Origin: DATESN01 sp035270785
GTDB lineage: Bacteria; Bacillota; Clostridia; Lachnospirales; Lachnospiraceae
NCBI GenBank assembly: GCA_035270785.1
Contig: DATESN010000015.1
Coordinates: forward strand, 143,296-207,295
DNA length: 64,000 bases
Reading direction: 5' to 3'
In this document: positions 25,612 through 35,332 of the stretch, one piece after another
How the letters are laid out: every line of letters begins with the position of its first letter
Numbering within the stretch: the first letter of the stretch is position 1
The notes under the pieces: model-generated
What the model saw: the letters and a program-made list of their open reading frames with translations, nothing else
Databases searched by the model: none
What the model was told of the DNA's origin: nothing
Translations under genes and position numbers: made by a program

Positions 25612-26808
25612 GTGATATCAGAAAAATATAAGGAAATGTTAAGTGGAAAGTCAGTGATTCGCGAAATGTCTGCATGGGCGAATAAAAAAGGGGAAGAGAT
25701 TGGGTATGACAATGTTTTTGATTATAGCCTTGGTAATCCATCGGTACCTGCTCCTCAGGAATTTACAGATCATTTAATTGATTTACTGCAACATGAGAAT
25801 CCTATGAAGCTACACGGCTATAGTCCAAGTTTGAGTATTCCCTCAGTGCGTTTAAAGGTGGCAAATAATTTAAACAAAAGATTTGACATGAATTTTAAGC
25901 TAGATCATGTATTTATGACTGCAGGAGCAGCAGGTGCTATTGCTCACGCCGTAAGAGCGATAACGGTACCAGGTGATAAGATTTTGACTTTTGCTCCATG
26001 TTTTCCGGAATATTTCCCCTATATTAATCTTTCTGGGGCAAACCTTCAGGTGGTTCCTCCAAATACAAATGATTTTCAAATTAATTTTGAGGAATTTGAC
26101 CAAATGATTACAAAAGATGTTATGGCAGTGCTTATCAATACTCCAAACAATCCATCAGGAATTGTTTATACAACAGAAACAATTCAAAGATTGGCTCAAA
26201 CACTGAAAGCAAAAGAAAAAGAATATGGACATGATATTTATATTATATCCGATGAACCTTATCGAGAAATTGTATTTGATGGAGTAGATGCACCCTTTGT
26301 TTCAAAATTTTATGATAATACAATCATATGCTATTCTTTTTCCAAATCCATTTCTCTTCCAGGGGAAAGAATCGGTTATGTGGCTATTAATCCTGCATGT
26401 AAGGATGCAGAACTAATCATCCAAATGTGTGGTCAAATATCCAGAGGAATTGGTCATAACTGCCCAGCATCCCTCATACAATTGGGTGTAGAAAATGTTC
26501 TGGATGTAACATCTGACTTAGATGTTTATCAAACGAATATGAATATCATTTATAACGAACTAATCAGTTTAGGATTTACTTGTGTAAAACCTGGTGGAAC
26601 ATTCTATATTTTTCCTAAAACCCTAGAAGAAGACTCTGTTTTATTTTGTCAAAAGGCGTTAAAATATGATCTGGTTTTAGTCCCAGGGGATAGCTTTGGT
26701 TGTAAGGGATTTTTCAGAATGGCATATTGTATTGATACAGGAAAGGTGGTTCGTTCTCTTTGTGCCTTGCGTAAATTTGTAGAAACAGAATATCCCAATC
26801 GATCATAA
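25612..26808 (+). CDS. PLP-dependent class I/II aminotransferase
   Basis: This 398-residue fold type I aminotransferase contains DYSLGNPSVPAP at the N-terminus, TAGAAGAIAHAVRA (phosphate-binding loop), NTPNNPSG, ISDEPYREI and the PLP-lysine motif YSFSKSISLPGERIGY. Class I enzymes of this kind act on aspartate, aromatic or branched amino acids; the substrate cannot be read from sequence. The GTG start has TTAGGAGG upstream. It follows the mannan operon by 37 bases without a visible terminator, so read-through is possible, but a role in sugar use is not suggested. Confidence 0.88.
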   Translation: MISEKYKEMLSGKSVIREMSAWANKKGEEIGYDNVFDYSLGNPSVPAPQEFTDHLIDLLQHENPMKLHGYSPSLSIPSVRLKVANNLNKRFDMNFKLDHVFMTAGAAGAIAHAVRAITVPGDKILTFAPCFPEYFPYINLSGANLQVVPPNTNDFQINFEEFDQMITKDVMAVLINTPNNPSGIVYTTETIQRLAQTLKAKEKEYGHDIYIISDEPYREIVFDGVDAPFVSKFYDNTIICYSFSKSISLPGERIGYVAINPACKDAELIIQMCGQISRGIGHNCPASLIQLGVENVLDVTSDLDVYQTNMNIIYNELISLGFTCVKPGGTFYIFPKTLEEDSVLFCQKALKYDLVLVPGDSFGCKGFFRMAYCIDTGKVVRSLCALRKFVETEYPNRS

Positions 26809-26841
26809 AGTATTACTTTAATGGAAAAGAGGTTTTGTACA

Positions 26842-27693
26842 ATGTATTATCAGGCAGGTCTTGTACTTGAAGGCGGTGGAATGAAAGGAATCTATACAGC
26901 CGGCGTTTTGGAGTATTTTTTAGAGAAAGAACTTGAGTTTTCAAGTTGTTATGGTGTATCAGCAGGTTCCTCTAATTTATGTAGTTATCTATCCAAACAA
27001 AAGGGAAGAGCTTTCCATGTAGTTGCAGATTATTTAGGGGATAAACATTATTGCAGTTTATATAGTCTTATAACGACAGGTAATTTATTTGGAATTGACA
27101 TGTGCTATAACCAGATTCCAAATAAGCTCAATCCGTATGACTATGATACCTTTTCCAAATACAAAGGAAAGGCATATGCAGTCGTAACGAATATAGAAAC
27201 AGGGGAAGCTGAATATTTACAATTAAAGGATATGCATAGGGATATAAGGATCATACGTGCATCTTGCTCCTTGCCATTAGTTTCACGTAATGTGAAAATC
27301 GGAGACAAATTATATCTTGATGGTGGAATGGCTGATTCTATTCCATTAAGAAAGTCTATAGAAGATGGTAACCAGAAGAATGTCGTCATCCTGACAAAGG
27401 AGTATGGCTATATTCGTAAGCCCTCCAAACATATGGGAATCATGAAAATCAAATATAGAAGATATCCCAAATTAATGGAAAGTATGGAAAAAAGATATCT
27501 CCAATACAATGAAACTCTAAAGTTTATGGAAAAAGAGGAAGCAGAAGGAAGGATATTTGTGATTCGACCCAAATTAGCCAATGATATAGAAAGAATTGAA
27601 AAAGACCCCACTAAATTAGAAGAACTATATCAAGAAGGATATAACGACGCCAAAGAATGTTTTGAAAGGTTATTAGTATTCTTGAATAAGTAA
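26842..27693 (+). CDS. Patatin-like phospholipase (YjjU type)
   Basis: This 283-residue protein has the patatin catalytic dyad: oxyanion loop LEGGGMKGIYTAG, nucleophile Ser in GVSAGSS and catalytic Asp in YLDGGMADSIP. Such proteins are predicted lipid acyl hydrolases. No signal peptide is seen, so it is cytoplasmic or membrane-associated. ATG 26842 with AAAGAGG upstream gives the normal family start; an in-frame ATG at 26821 would add seven residues. Substrate unknown. Confidence 0.85.
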   Translation: MYYQAGLVLEGGGMKGIYTAGVLEYFLEKELEFSSCYGVSAGSSNLCSYLSKQKGRAFHVVADYLGDKHYCSLYSLITTGNLFGIDMCYNQIPNKLNPYDYDTFSKYKGKAYAVVTNIETGEAEYLQLKDMHRDIRIIRASCSLPLVSRNVKIGDKLYLDGGMADSIPLRKSIEDGNQKNVVILTKEYGYIRKPSKHMGIMKIKYRRYPKLMESMEKRYLQYNETLKFMEKEEAEGRIFVIRPKLANDIERIEKDPTKLEELYQEGYNDAKECFERLLVFLNK

Positions 27694-27722
27694 AAGAAAT
27701 CATAAAAGAAATCATAAAAGAA
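27691..27722 (+). repeat. 12-bp tandem array starting at a stop codon
   Basis: TAAAAGAAATCA repeats at 27691-27702 and 27703-27714, with a partial third copy to 27722. The first TAA is the patatin gene stop; since 12 is a multiple of three, the array supplies three in-frame TAA codons. Confidence 0.85.
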
Positions 27723-27745
27723 CAGATTAAAGGAGCGTATACTAG

Positions 27746-28576
27746 ATGGATGTAATAGATATAGTAAAAGTAATTTTATTTGGTGTTGTAGAAGGAATTA
27801 CAGAGTGGTTACCAATTAGTAGTACCGGTCATATGATTTTATTAAATGAGTTTGTAACGTTGAATGTATCCAAGGAGTTTTTTAACATATTTTTAGTGGT
27901 GATTCAGTTAGGTGCTATCTTAGCAGTCATTGTAATATTCTGGAAGAAGATATTTCCTTTTCAATTTAAGGAAAAGAACAAGCCCGTGATAGAAAAAGAC
28001 ATCCTTACAATGTGGTTTAAAATTATTGTTGCCTGCATCCCAGCAGCAATTGTGGGAGTGGGATTTGATGATGAACTAGATGCTTTATTTTATAATTATC
28101 AAACAGTATCTATTTCTTTAATTGTATTTGGTATTGCATTTATTATCATTGAAGAACGGAATAAAGGAACGCTTCCAAGGATTAATTCCTTATCGGATAT
28201 TACTTATAAAACGGCAGCCATCATTGGTTTATTCCAATTAATATCTGCAATATTCCCTGGAACATCTCGTTCAGGAGCCACCATATTAGGAGCTTTATTA
28301 ATTGGTGTATCCCGTACGATAGCAGCAGAGTTCACATTCTTTTTGGCAATTCCGGTCATGTTTGGAGCAAGCCTTTTAAAGATTGTAAAAGGAGGATTGA
28401 ATTTTACTCAAACGGAGTTTTTAATGTTAGTTCTAGCCATGCTTGTGGCTTTTATAGTATCTATGCTTGTTATCAAGCTTTTAATGAATTACATTAAGAA
28501 ACATGACTTTAAAGTTTTTGGATGGTATCGAATTATTCTGGGAATTATAGTACTTGGATATTTTGCATTCCTTTAA
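27746..28576 (+). CDS. uppP: Undecaprenyl-diphosphatase UppP/BacA
   Basis: This 276-residue multi-pass protein has both UppP signatures: EGITEWLPISSTGHMIL near the N-terminus and FPGTSRSGATI in the middle. It dephosphorylates undecaprenyl pyrophosphate outside the membrane, recycling the carrier lipid for peptidoglycan and confers bacitracin tolerance. Length is normal. AAAGGAGCG precedes the ATG. It ends 20 bases before a terminator shared with the convergent ABC operon. Confidence 0.96.
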   Translation: MDVIDIVKVILFGVVEGITEWLPISSTGHMILLNEFVTLNVSKEFFNIFLVVIQLGAILAVIVIFWKKIFPFQFKEKNKPVIEKDILTMWFKIIVACIPAAIVGVGFDDELDALFYNYQTVSISLIVFGIAFIIIEERNKGTLPRINSLSDITYKTAAIIGLFQLISAIFPGTSRSGATILGALLIGVSRTIAAEFTFFLAIPVMFGASLLKIVKGGLNFTQTEFLMLVLAMLVAFIVSMLVIKLLMNYIKKHDFKVFGWYRIILGIIVLGYFAFL

Positions 28577-28595
28577 AATATGAGTAAATAAACTA

Positions 28596-28636
28596 AGAGC
28601 AAGTAATCTGTTATTCAGTTTACTTGCTCTGTTTTA
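28596..28636. terminator. Bidirectional terminator between uppP and the ABC operon
   Basis: AGAGCAAGTAA (28596-28606) pairs perfectly with TTACTTGCTCT (28620-28630). GTTTTATTT follows on the plus strand. The element lies between the stop codons of two convergent units, and the A-rich left flank (TTTATTT when read on the minus strand) can serve the other direction. Confidence 0.85.
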
Positions 28637-28637
28637 T

Positions 28638-29525
28638 TTAAGATTTCGGTTTTTCTAAGACAATTTGTCCATTACGATATTCCACTTTTAATTTGTTATC
28701 TGTTAAATTAATGTCATCCAATATTTCCTTAGGGATCTGAACGCAACCCTTTTTATCAATAATGGAGTATTCTTCATGTGTCTCTTCATTTTGCCAGTCA
28801 AGGGAAGAATCTCTCATTCTATCCGAGTAATGTTCCTTGAGAATCTTTTCACTACTTATTTTACCATCTCGAATAGCAGCAACCCGTTGGACTTTTTTTG
28901 ACATGCTAACATCATGTGTGACAATAATAATGGTTTGCCCTTTATCTTCATTTAGATGTTTGAAAATATCAAAGATATGATCACTTGTTTTACGATCTAC
29001 AGAACCAGTAGGTTCATCTGCAAGAAGTACTTTAGGATCATTGGAAAGTGCAATAGCAATAGCAATTCGTTGCTGTTCGCCACCAGACATTTGTTGGAGA
29101 CGATGATGTTTTTTAGAAGACAACCCAATTAAATCAAGTAATTCCAAAGCTTTTTCTTTTTTCAAGTTTGTGTTATTTAGATGCATTGGCATCATAATAT
29201 TTTCTAAAGCGGTCAGGTAGGGAAGAAGATTACGAGCATTATTTTGCCAAACAAATCCTACGGTAGAACGTTTGTATAGGACAAGTTCCTTTTCTGACAT
29301 GGTAAAAAGATTTTTGCCATCAACAAAAAGCTTTCCTGCACTTGGCTTATCCAAACCTCCAATCATATTTAGAAAGGTAGATTTACCGCTACCACTACTT
29401 CCGATAATAGCCATCAAAGAACCTTTTGGAACAGTTAAATCAAGTCCTTGCAATGCCATAACTTCAATTTCTTTTGTTTTATATATTTTAACCAGGTTAT
29501 CAGCCTGTACCATAAAATCAGACAT
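28638..29525 (-). CDS. MacB-type ABC ATPase with C-terminal AbrB-like tail
   Basis: This 295-residue ATPase has Walker A GSSGSGKSTF, signature MSGGEQQRIAIA, Walker B VLLADEPTGSVD and the switch His in IIVTHD. The FVWQNNARNLLPYLTALENI region is typical of the LolD/MacB group. After the ATPase (about 225 residues) there is an extension whose last 40 residues (DKKGCVQIPKEILDDINL and GQIVLEKP) look like a SpoVT/AbrB swapped-hairpin domain. It overlaps the upstream ATPase gene by 8 bases and is last in the minus-strand operon. With the other ATPase it may form a heterodimer driving the FtsX-type permease. Confidence 0.9.
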   Translation of the reverse strand: MSDFMVQADNLVKIYKTKEIEVMALQGLDLTVPKGSLMAIIGSSGSGKSTFLNMIGGLDKPSAGKLFVDGKNLFTMSEKELVLYKRSTVGFVWQNNARNLLPYLTALENIMMPMHLNNTNLKKEKALELLDLIGLSSKKHHRLQQMSGGEQQRIAIAIALSNDPKVLLADEPTGSVDRKTSDHIFDIFKHLNEDKGQTIIIVTHDVSMSKKVQRVAAIRDGKISSEKILKEHYSDRMRDSSLDWQNEETHEEYSIIDKKGCVQIPKEILDDINLTDNKLKVEYRNGQIVLEKPKS

Positions 29526-30198
29526 CTTTTAATTCACCATCCTCTAGTTCATAAACAAAATCACCCGCATCCATTAGGCTAACATCATGAGTCGTCATGA
29601 CAATGGTGATTCCTTGATTTTTGACCATCTCTTTAAAGAGATTAACAACTGCAACAGATGTAACACTATCTAATTCTGCGGTAGGCTCGTCAGCAAAAAC
29701 AACTTTAGGATTGTGAGCTACGGCTCTAGCGATAGCAACCCTCTGTTGTTCACCTCCAGAAAGTTCTTGAGGCATGTGGTGCATGCGTCCCCCAAGTCCT
29801 ACCATTTTCAAACATTCTTCCACTCGTTTTTTTCGATCTTTTCTAATGCCAGCCAAACGTAGTGCAAATTCAACATTTTCAAAAGCACTCATCATTGGAA
29901 TTAAGGAAACGGATTGAAATACATAACCTATATTTTTTCGACGAATATTTTCTCGCTTTCTCTCAGATATGGAAGTTATTTCACTTCCACAAATGGAGAT
30001 TTTACCTGAGTTTGGTAGATCAAGAGCACCTAAAATATTAATCAAGGTTGTTTTACCAGAGCCAGAACGACCTTTTAATATGGTTAATGAATTTTCGGGA
30101 ACAGATAATTTTATATCCTTCAAGGCATGAAAAGGTTTGCCACCAGAAATGGGAAAACTTCGATTAACACCCTCTGCTAAAATAATATTTGTTGTCAT
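29518..30198 (-). CDS. MacB/LolD-type ABC ATPase
   Basis: This 226-residue ATPase has Walker A GRSGSGKTTL, signature LSGGEQQRVAIARA, Walker B VVFADEPTAELD and VMTTHD. It is a plain single-domain ATPase of the family that pairs with FtsX-like permeases. It lies between the permease gene and the second ATPase gene. Two distinct ATPases with one permease that has two FtsX-like halves suggests an asymmetric transporter. Confidence 0.93.
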   Translation of the reverse strand: MTTNIILAEGVNRSFPISGGKPFHALKDIKLSVPENSLTILKGRSGSGKTTLINILGALDLPNSGKISICGSEITSISERKRENIRRKNIGYVFQSVSLIPMMSAFENVEFALRLAGIRKDRKKRVEECLKMVGLGGRMHHMPQELSGGEQQRVAIARAVAHNPKVVFADEPTAELDSVTSVAVVNLFKEMVKNQGITIVMTTHDVSLMDAGDFVYELEDGELKDV

Positions 30199-30223
30199 AG
30201 AAAGAACACCTTCCTTTTTATAA

Positions 30224-33022
30224 TTAATCCTCGCCTAATTTAAGAGCATTGGTAATTTTCATCCTTTGGATTATTTGCTCAATTACCACTAAACAGAATA
30301 ATAAGACGGCACCAATAATCGAGAAAAGTCGTTTCATATCAGAAGAATCTGTTCTGAGTATCAAAGGTAATATTTGGTTAGAAGTAGCATAAGCCGTTTG
30401 AATAATAGGTACAAATAAACGTGAAGAAACAAAACCAATTATAGTCCCTGCAAAAATGGAAAAGAGCCCAGAAAATATTTGTTCATTAATTAACATATGT
30501 ATAATTTCACTTTTGCGCATGCCCATTGCTCGTAGGATTCCAAACAATAATTCCCTAGAGCGAATAGACATAATCCAATAGATTAAATATCCGACACCAC
30601 ATAGGATGAGTATAATGATAAAACTCATTGTTAAAATACCGTTGGTCCCTTGGAATAAAGTATCATTTCGTATTTCTATTAAATTTGAAGTTCGGTCTGA
30701 ATAGGATTTAATGTTCATTCCTTTTTCTTCAATCCAATCATAAAAGAAATCTGTAGAACCGTTAACATTCATCCAAACTTCATAAGGATAAACACCCCAT
30801 GAATTTTGTAAAGTAGCTATGTTACAAATGACAATATAGTTTTCTTTAGTTGTGTAAGTTCCATCAGCTAATAATACGGATTCCAAAGGTATATAGGAGG
30901 GCCAATAATCCACAAATCCATAAATAGTTCCTGTAACAACCTTGTTATCAACATTTGTAAAAGTAAGTTTATCACCTAAACGATAGTCATACGTATTTTT
31001 AAAGTTAGTTGAAACAATAATGGCATTTGAATCACTAGCTAAAGCATTTAAATAATCATAATAAGGAGAATTAAGTAAATCATTAGAAAGAGTAGTGGTT
31101 TCACCAAACTCTTTGGAATGAATGCCCATAACGGTAATCAGAGGTTTTGTTTTTCCACTAGCTTGCAGGTGGCAATCATTATTTATGATAACTTTTGTTG
31201 CCATTGTAACTTGTGGCAATTCGTTATATTTTCGAAAGTCTGGCTCTATATATGTAAAACTTACAGACGGATCAATAGCAACTAATGATTTATTATCATA
31301 CCAAACCTCTTTAACCATAAGGTCAGTGCTATTAATATAGTTAATATTTGCTTCCCCATTTGCGATAATCGTTCTGGCTACAGTGGCATGAAAGATACCC
31401 AGAGCAACTGTTAATACCATAAATAGCATAGTGAATTGCTGCTTTTTACCAGTTCTAAATGTTTGTAAAAAAGAGGCATAACTAGCAGGTTTCCAATGTG
31501 ATTTACCAGGTAGATAAATTAATTTTACAATAAAAGGTTGAATTCTTAGAAAAAGAAGTCCAAATCCTAATATAAAAAGGGAGGAACTAAAATATAATAA
31601 TGGGTCTAGAGAATTACCTGACATTATATTTTCTGATAAAAAGGATAGCTTTTTAGAAAAACTATAATAACCATATAATGAAACAATAATTAATAGGAGA
31701 TCAATAAATAGCCTTTGCCAAAGAGGTTTTTCGCTTCTTGAACGTCGCTGCTTCAAATTCACAATAGAAACATCGCTGTATTTTATAACAGGAATCACTG
31801 TAATTATAGTGGATACAGCTACTGCAGCAAAACTATACAATAGAACATCTGCTGTTATAGCTGTCTTTAAAGGACTTCGCTGTACAAATTCAAGGAATGC
31901 ATTGGATGAACCGAGAATGTTACAAATGAGCATGCTTAAAGGAAGACCAATGCAAAAACTAATGCCAGATAAAAATAAACTTTGCCAAAAATATAAACGT
32001 ATAATTTGGAACTTCGAGGCTCCACGACTTTTCATCAGTGATATTTCATTTTGCTCCATGGATAACATTTGTCCGGATATCATGAAAAGAAAAGCACAAA
32101 GAAGTACAAAAACAGGAATTTGTAAAATAAATAAAGTTGCATCAATTCGGTTTTCCTTCTCCAGATAAGTAGTAAGAATTTCAACATAATTGGAAGCAGT
32201 TAAAGTTTTTCCCCAAGTTTTATCATGTAATAAGTTGTCTGTTTGTTCTATCACATGGTTAACTTGTGAGGGGGTAAAGGATTTATAATCGAATAAAACA
32301 TTCCAGCTACATCGAGTGTTGTAAATGGATGCATAGTCACCTAAAAATAAATCGGAGAAAATAATTTCAGAAATAATAAATTCATTGTCTAAGGAATCAG
32401 GAGTTTCTTGAAAGTAGTAGTCATTAGCGTTATGTTGCTTGAATACACCAACAATTTTCACTACAATTGGATTACCATCGGGGTCTGTTAGCCTTGTGAA
32501 TTCCATAACTTCGCCTACAAGAAGGTTCATTTTCACCATACAAGCTTCACTAATAATTGCTTCTATATATCCATCATTAGTGATTTGATCCTGGTATAGT
32601 TCTCCAGCAGAAATGTCTATATGATTTGGTAAATTAGTGATACTACCGATTTTCACAGATTTTTCTTCCGTATCATCACGAACCATGTTAGATAAAGCAT
32701 GGTTCATACCCAAACTGTAGTGATCAAAAGTTTCGTAAGTGTCTACGCCTAACTTCGCTGCCACATTGGATATAAGGTTATGTCCAGTTTCAAGACTGGA
32801 ACCTCTATCTTTTTGTATTACCAAAGACATAGAAAAGTGTGCAGGCCAAGTTTGAGTAGTATCTTCAAAATTCACAAATTCGTTGGTTAACATTTTTTGA
32901 AAAGAAGCATCTCGATACATAGGGTGGCTTGCCGCAATAGCAATCAACAGTGTATTGCCAATAAGAAGGCACAAAACCATCCATTTTTTATGTAGTAGTT
33001 TTTGTAACATTAATTTAATCAT
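30224..33022 (-). CDS. FtsX-like ABC permease, two-module (MacB-like)
   Basis: This 932-residue protein has an N-terminal helix, a large extracellular domain (about 30-280), a block of membrane helices (about 290-520), a second extracellular domain (about 560-770) and three C-terminal helices. The last block (CGVGYLIYWIMSIRSREL, then GILRAMGMRKSEI) is a standard FtsX/MacB motif, and the first block has MEQNEISLMKSRGASKFQI, the equivalent motif. So the two halves are covalently joined. It probably works in a mechanotransmission-type export or signalling system with the two ATPases and the three adaptor lipoproteins encoded upstream. The cargo is unknown. Confidence 0.88.
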   Translation of the reverse strand: MIKLMLQKLLHKKWMVLCLLIGNTLLIAIAASHPMYRDASFQKMLTNEFVNFEDTTQTWPAHFSMSLVIQKDRGSSLETGHNLISNVAAKLGVDTYETFDHYSLGMNHALSNMVRDDTEEKSVKIGSITNLPNHIDISAGELYQDQITNDGYIEAIISEACMVKMNLLVGEVMEFTRLTDPDGNPIVVKIVGVFKQHNANDYYFQETPDSLDNEFIISEIIFSDLFLGDYASIYNTRCSWNVLFDYKSFTPSQVNHVIEQTDNLLHDKTWGKTLTASNYVEILTTYLEKENRIDATLFILQIPVFVLLCAFLFMISGQMLSMEQNEISLMKSRGASKFQIIRLYFWQSLFLSGISFCIGLPLSMLICNILGSSNAFLEFVQRSPLKTAITADVLLYSFAAVAVSTIITVIPVIKYSDVSIVNLKQRRSRSEKPLWQRLFIDLLLIIVSLYGYYSFSKKLSFLSENIMSGNSLDPLLYFSSSLFILGFGLLFLRIQPFIVKLIYLPGKSHWKPASYASFLQTFRTGKKQQFTMLFMVLTVALGIFHATVARTIIANGEANINYINSTDLMVKEVWYDNKSLVAIDPSVSFTYIEPDFRKYNELPQVTMATKVIINNDCHLQASGKTKPLITVMGIHSKEFGETTTLSNDLLNSPYYDYLNALASDSNAIIVSTNFKNTYDYRLGDKLTFTNVDNKVVTGTIYGFVDYWPSYIPLESVLLADGTYTTKENYIVICNIATLQNSWGVYPYEVWMNVNGSTDFFYDWIEEKGMNIKSYSDRTSNLIEIRNDTLFQGTNGILTMSFIIILILCGVGYLIYWIMSIRSRELLFGILRAMGMRKSEIIHMLINEQIFSGLFSIFAGTIIGFVSSRLFVPIIQTAYATSNQILPLILRTDSSDMKRLFSIIGAVLLFCLVVIEQIIQRMKITNALKLGED

Positions 33023-33034
33023 TTATTCTTCCAT

Positions 33035-34180
33035 TTACTCTGTAATAACAGTAGTACCTTCCCCTATGTCTTTTAAAATAAAGTAGTAGGATGAGTTGGA
33101 TGCTGCAAATCGAAAATATTTCTTAATAAAAGCACCATTTTCATCAAGAACTGTTAAGTAAGCCTTCTCATTCTCTAAAGTAACCGCATTTCGATCAACA
33201 AGAAGTACATTCTGGAAGGCTCGAATTTCTGCATAAACAGTAAGGCTGTTGCCCATATAAAAGGAGATATCATCGGTATCTAATTTGATTTGGGCTATAT
33301 CAGTAGGAAACTCACTAGAAACACAATTTTTAGAGGAACTAATTACGGTGCCAGTAGAAGTTACAATACCTTTATCGGTAGATGTTTCAACGGTGACAGG
33401 CATACCAGTTAAAAATTGGCCCCCTGTATTATCTACGCTTACCACAAAATCATCATAAGAAGCAATGGAAACGAGAATCCTATTATCATTTAATGTGCTT
33501 CCGCTAGCTATTCCAGTTAATTCCATAACAATTCCATCAACCGGTGATATTATAGTTGTGACATTCAATGCAGCTTGAAGAATTTGTATATCGTCAAATA
33601 AATCTTCACACTCCTTGGTTAATTGAGATTTTTGATAGTCCCAATCAGCACACATCTGCTCATAGATTAATTTATCTTTTGACTTTTCAAGCCCTGACTC
33701 AAGTGTGTAAAGAAATTCGATATATTCTTTTAAAGAAGCTTCTGTTTTAGCTTCTAATGTCGCTAAATGTTCCTTTTTTCGTTTAAGATTAAGCTTTTTT
33801 TCCTCAATATCAATAAGATCTACATCCATGTGCACAATAGCAAGAGTGTCACCTTTGCTAACAAAATCCCATCGTTTTACTTTAAATTCATCAAAAATCA
33901 TTGTTCCATGTTCTACCTTACAAAAAACATTTGTCGGAATCGTAAGGTAAGAAGAACCTTTTAGCTGTATAGTGTTTGTAAAATCGCCAATAAAGACTTC
34001 TGAAGTCTTATAGGTATTTGGGGAATCTTTTGTAGAATTATTAAGAAGAGTCGTCTCTTTACTGTCATTACTTTTCGAAGTAGAATTGAACAATGCCTTT
34101 TTTCCACAGGAAGTAAGGGATGTTACTGTTAATATAAGAAAAGCGAATAGGAACAGTGTTTTCTTTTTATTTACCCACAT
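33035..34180 (-). CDS. Adaptor (membrane fusion) lipoprotein, third of three
   Basis: This 381-residue lipoprotein (lipobox LTSC near residue 24) has the MacA/HlyD layout: a Ser/Thr-rich linker, a first half-lipoyl region (GTMIFDEFKVKRWDFVSKGDTLAIV), a coiled hairpin (about 125-195), the second half-lipoyl (TIISPVDGIVMELTGIASG) and beta-barrel regions. It overlaps the preceding adaptor gene by 14 bases. The start at 34180 is preferred because GGAAGGGG lies 9 bases upstream; a longer in-frame start at 34207 would sit deeper inside the previous gene. Adaptors of this type link ABC permeases to extracellular substrates; Gram-positives have no TolC partner. Confidence 0.85.
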   Translation of the reverse strand: MWVNKKKTLFLFAFLILTVTSLTSCGKKALFNSTSKSNDSKETTLLNNSTKDSPNTYKTSEVFIGDFTNTIQLKGSSYLTIPTNVFCKVEHGTMIFDEFKVKRWDFVSKGDTLAIVHMDVDLIDIEEKKLNLKRKKEHLATLEAKTEASLKEYIEFLYTLESGLEKSKDKLIYEQMCADWDYQKSQLTKECEDLFDDIQILQAALNVTTIISPVDGIVMELTGIASGSTLNDNRILVSIASYDDFVVSVDNTGGQFLTGMPVTVETSTDKGIVTSTGTVISSSKNCVSSEFPTDIAQIKLDTDDISFYMGNSLTVYAEIRAFQNVLLVDRNAVTLENEKAYLTVLDENGAFIKKYFRFAASNSSYYFILKDIGEGTTVITE

Positions 34181-35315
34181 ATACAACATCCCCTTCCAGA
34201 AGTCCATCTAGGATTTCAGTATTATATCCATCACTAATTCCAATTTCGACATTCACTTTTGTTTTTACGTTATCAATTATTTTTGATACGTAAGTACCAA
34301 GGCTATCCCTGTAAATAGCAGAAGCAGGAACGGATAAAACATTTGTCTTTTCATCAGAAATAACAATGACAATTGCAAACATACCAAGTTGAATTTGATC
34401 ATCCATATTATCTATTGTGAAAGTGGATATAGGAGTTTCGCCTTTCATTTTCATAGATGATAAAACGGCTGGGTCATAAGGAATATAGGTGAGATTATAT
34501 TCTTTATCACCAATACGAGCATAAATTCTATCGCTAGAGTTAGCAATGGTTTCGCTTATATACTCACATTGAACAACAAGATTATTGGTATCAGCATATG
34601 CAACAACAGGTTTTGTAGCATCTATGTAGTCTCCTGTTTTATAGGTTTGTAAAGATATAACAGTCCCATCAAAAGGTGCAACAATAACGTTGATACCAAG
34701 TTTCTTCTTAAGAGTTTCAATATTTCGTTGTTGATTTGCATTATCTATTGTAAAAAGTTTAATATATTGATTTAATTGAATTTTTTTCCTTTCAATAGAT
34801 GCTTTTTTATCATCTATTTGTAGCCTCAAATATTCCATATCGAAATAGCTTCTATGGTCATTTTTATAGGCATTTTCAAGGGAAAGATTCATAATATCTA
34901 AATCATAGTTACTGATAGCTAAGTCATTTTCTTTTTTAGCTTTTTCGTAGGTATAGCTAGTAAGAAAATATTCATAGTTCTTTTCTAGAACATCTATTTT
35001 ATCTAGTAAAGATTTATCATTTATTTTGGCGATAATGGTACCTTTAGAAACATGAGATCCCAAACTTACACAATATTCTAAAAAAGTACCCTCAAAAGGG
35101 AAATAAAGTTCTGTAGTAGAAGGATTCACTTCTCCGTTATAAGCTTTCAATTTGTATATATCTTGCTTTGAAACGGCTACCGTTTGCAAAACCATACCGA
35201 TTGGATCTTTTAACATAGTTTCTTCTATATTATTCGTAGCACCTTCTTCTGCTTTACAAGCAGTCAAAATAGTTATTAAAAAAATTAACATTAAAATCAA
35301 AAATTTCTTCTTCAC
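34167..35315 (-). CDS. Adaptor (membrane fusion) lipoprotein, second of three
   Basis: This 382-residue lipoprotein (lipobox LTAC) has half-lipoyl motifs around FLEYCVSLGSHVSKGTIIAKI and APFDGTVISLQTYKTGDYI, separated by a helical hairpin (about 100-205), then VPASAIYRDSLGTYVSKI near the end as in RND/ABC adaptors. A GTG start at 35315 has AAGGAGG 8 bases upstream; the GTG nine bases further up overlaps that ribosome site. It is clearly paralogous to its two neighbours but not a recent duplicate. Confidence 0.85.
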   Translation of the reverse strand: MKKKFLILMLIFLITILTACKAEEGATNNIEETMLKDPIGMVLQTVAVSKQDIYKLKAYNGEVNPSTTELYFPFEGTFLEYCVSLGSHVSKGTIIAKINDKSLLDKIDVLEKNYEYFLTSYTYEKAKKENDLAISNYDLDIMNLSLENAYKNDHRSYFDMEYLRLQIDDKKASIERKKIQLNQYIKLFTIDNANQQRNIETLKKKLGINVIVAPFDGTVISLQTYKTGDYIDATKPVVAYADTNNLVVQCEYISETIANSSDRIYARIGDKEYNLTYIPYDPAVLSSMKMKGETPISTFTIDNMDDQIQLGMFAIVIVISDEKTNVLSVPASAIYRDSLGTYVSKIIDNVKTKVNVEIGISDGYNTEILDGLLEGDVVYVGK

Positions 35316-35332
35316 TGAAATCACCTCCTTAC

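Noticed and set aside
31809..32168. 119-residue plus-strand ORF
   Set aside because: Antisense to the FtsX-type permease; translation shows no domain and the permease frame is clearly coding.
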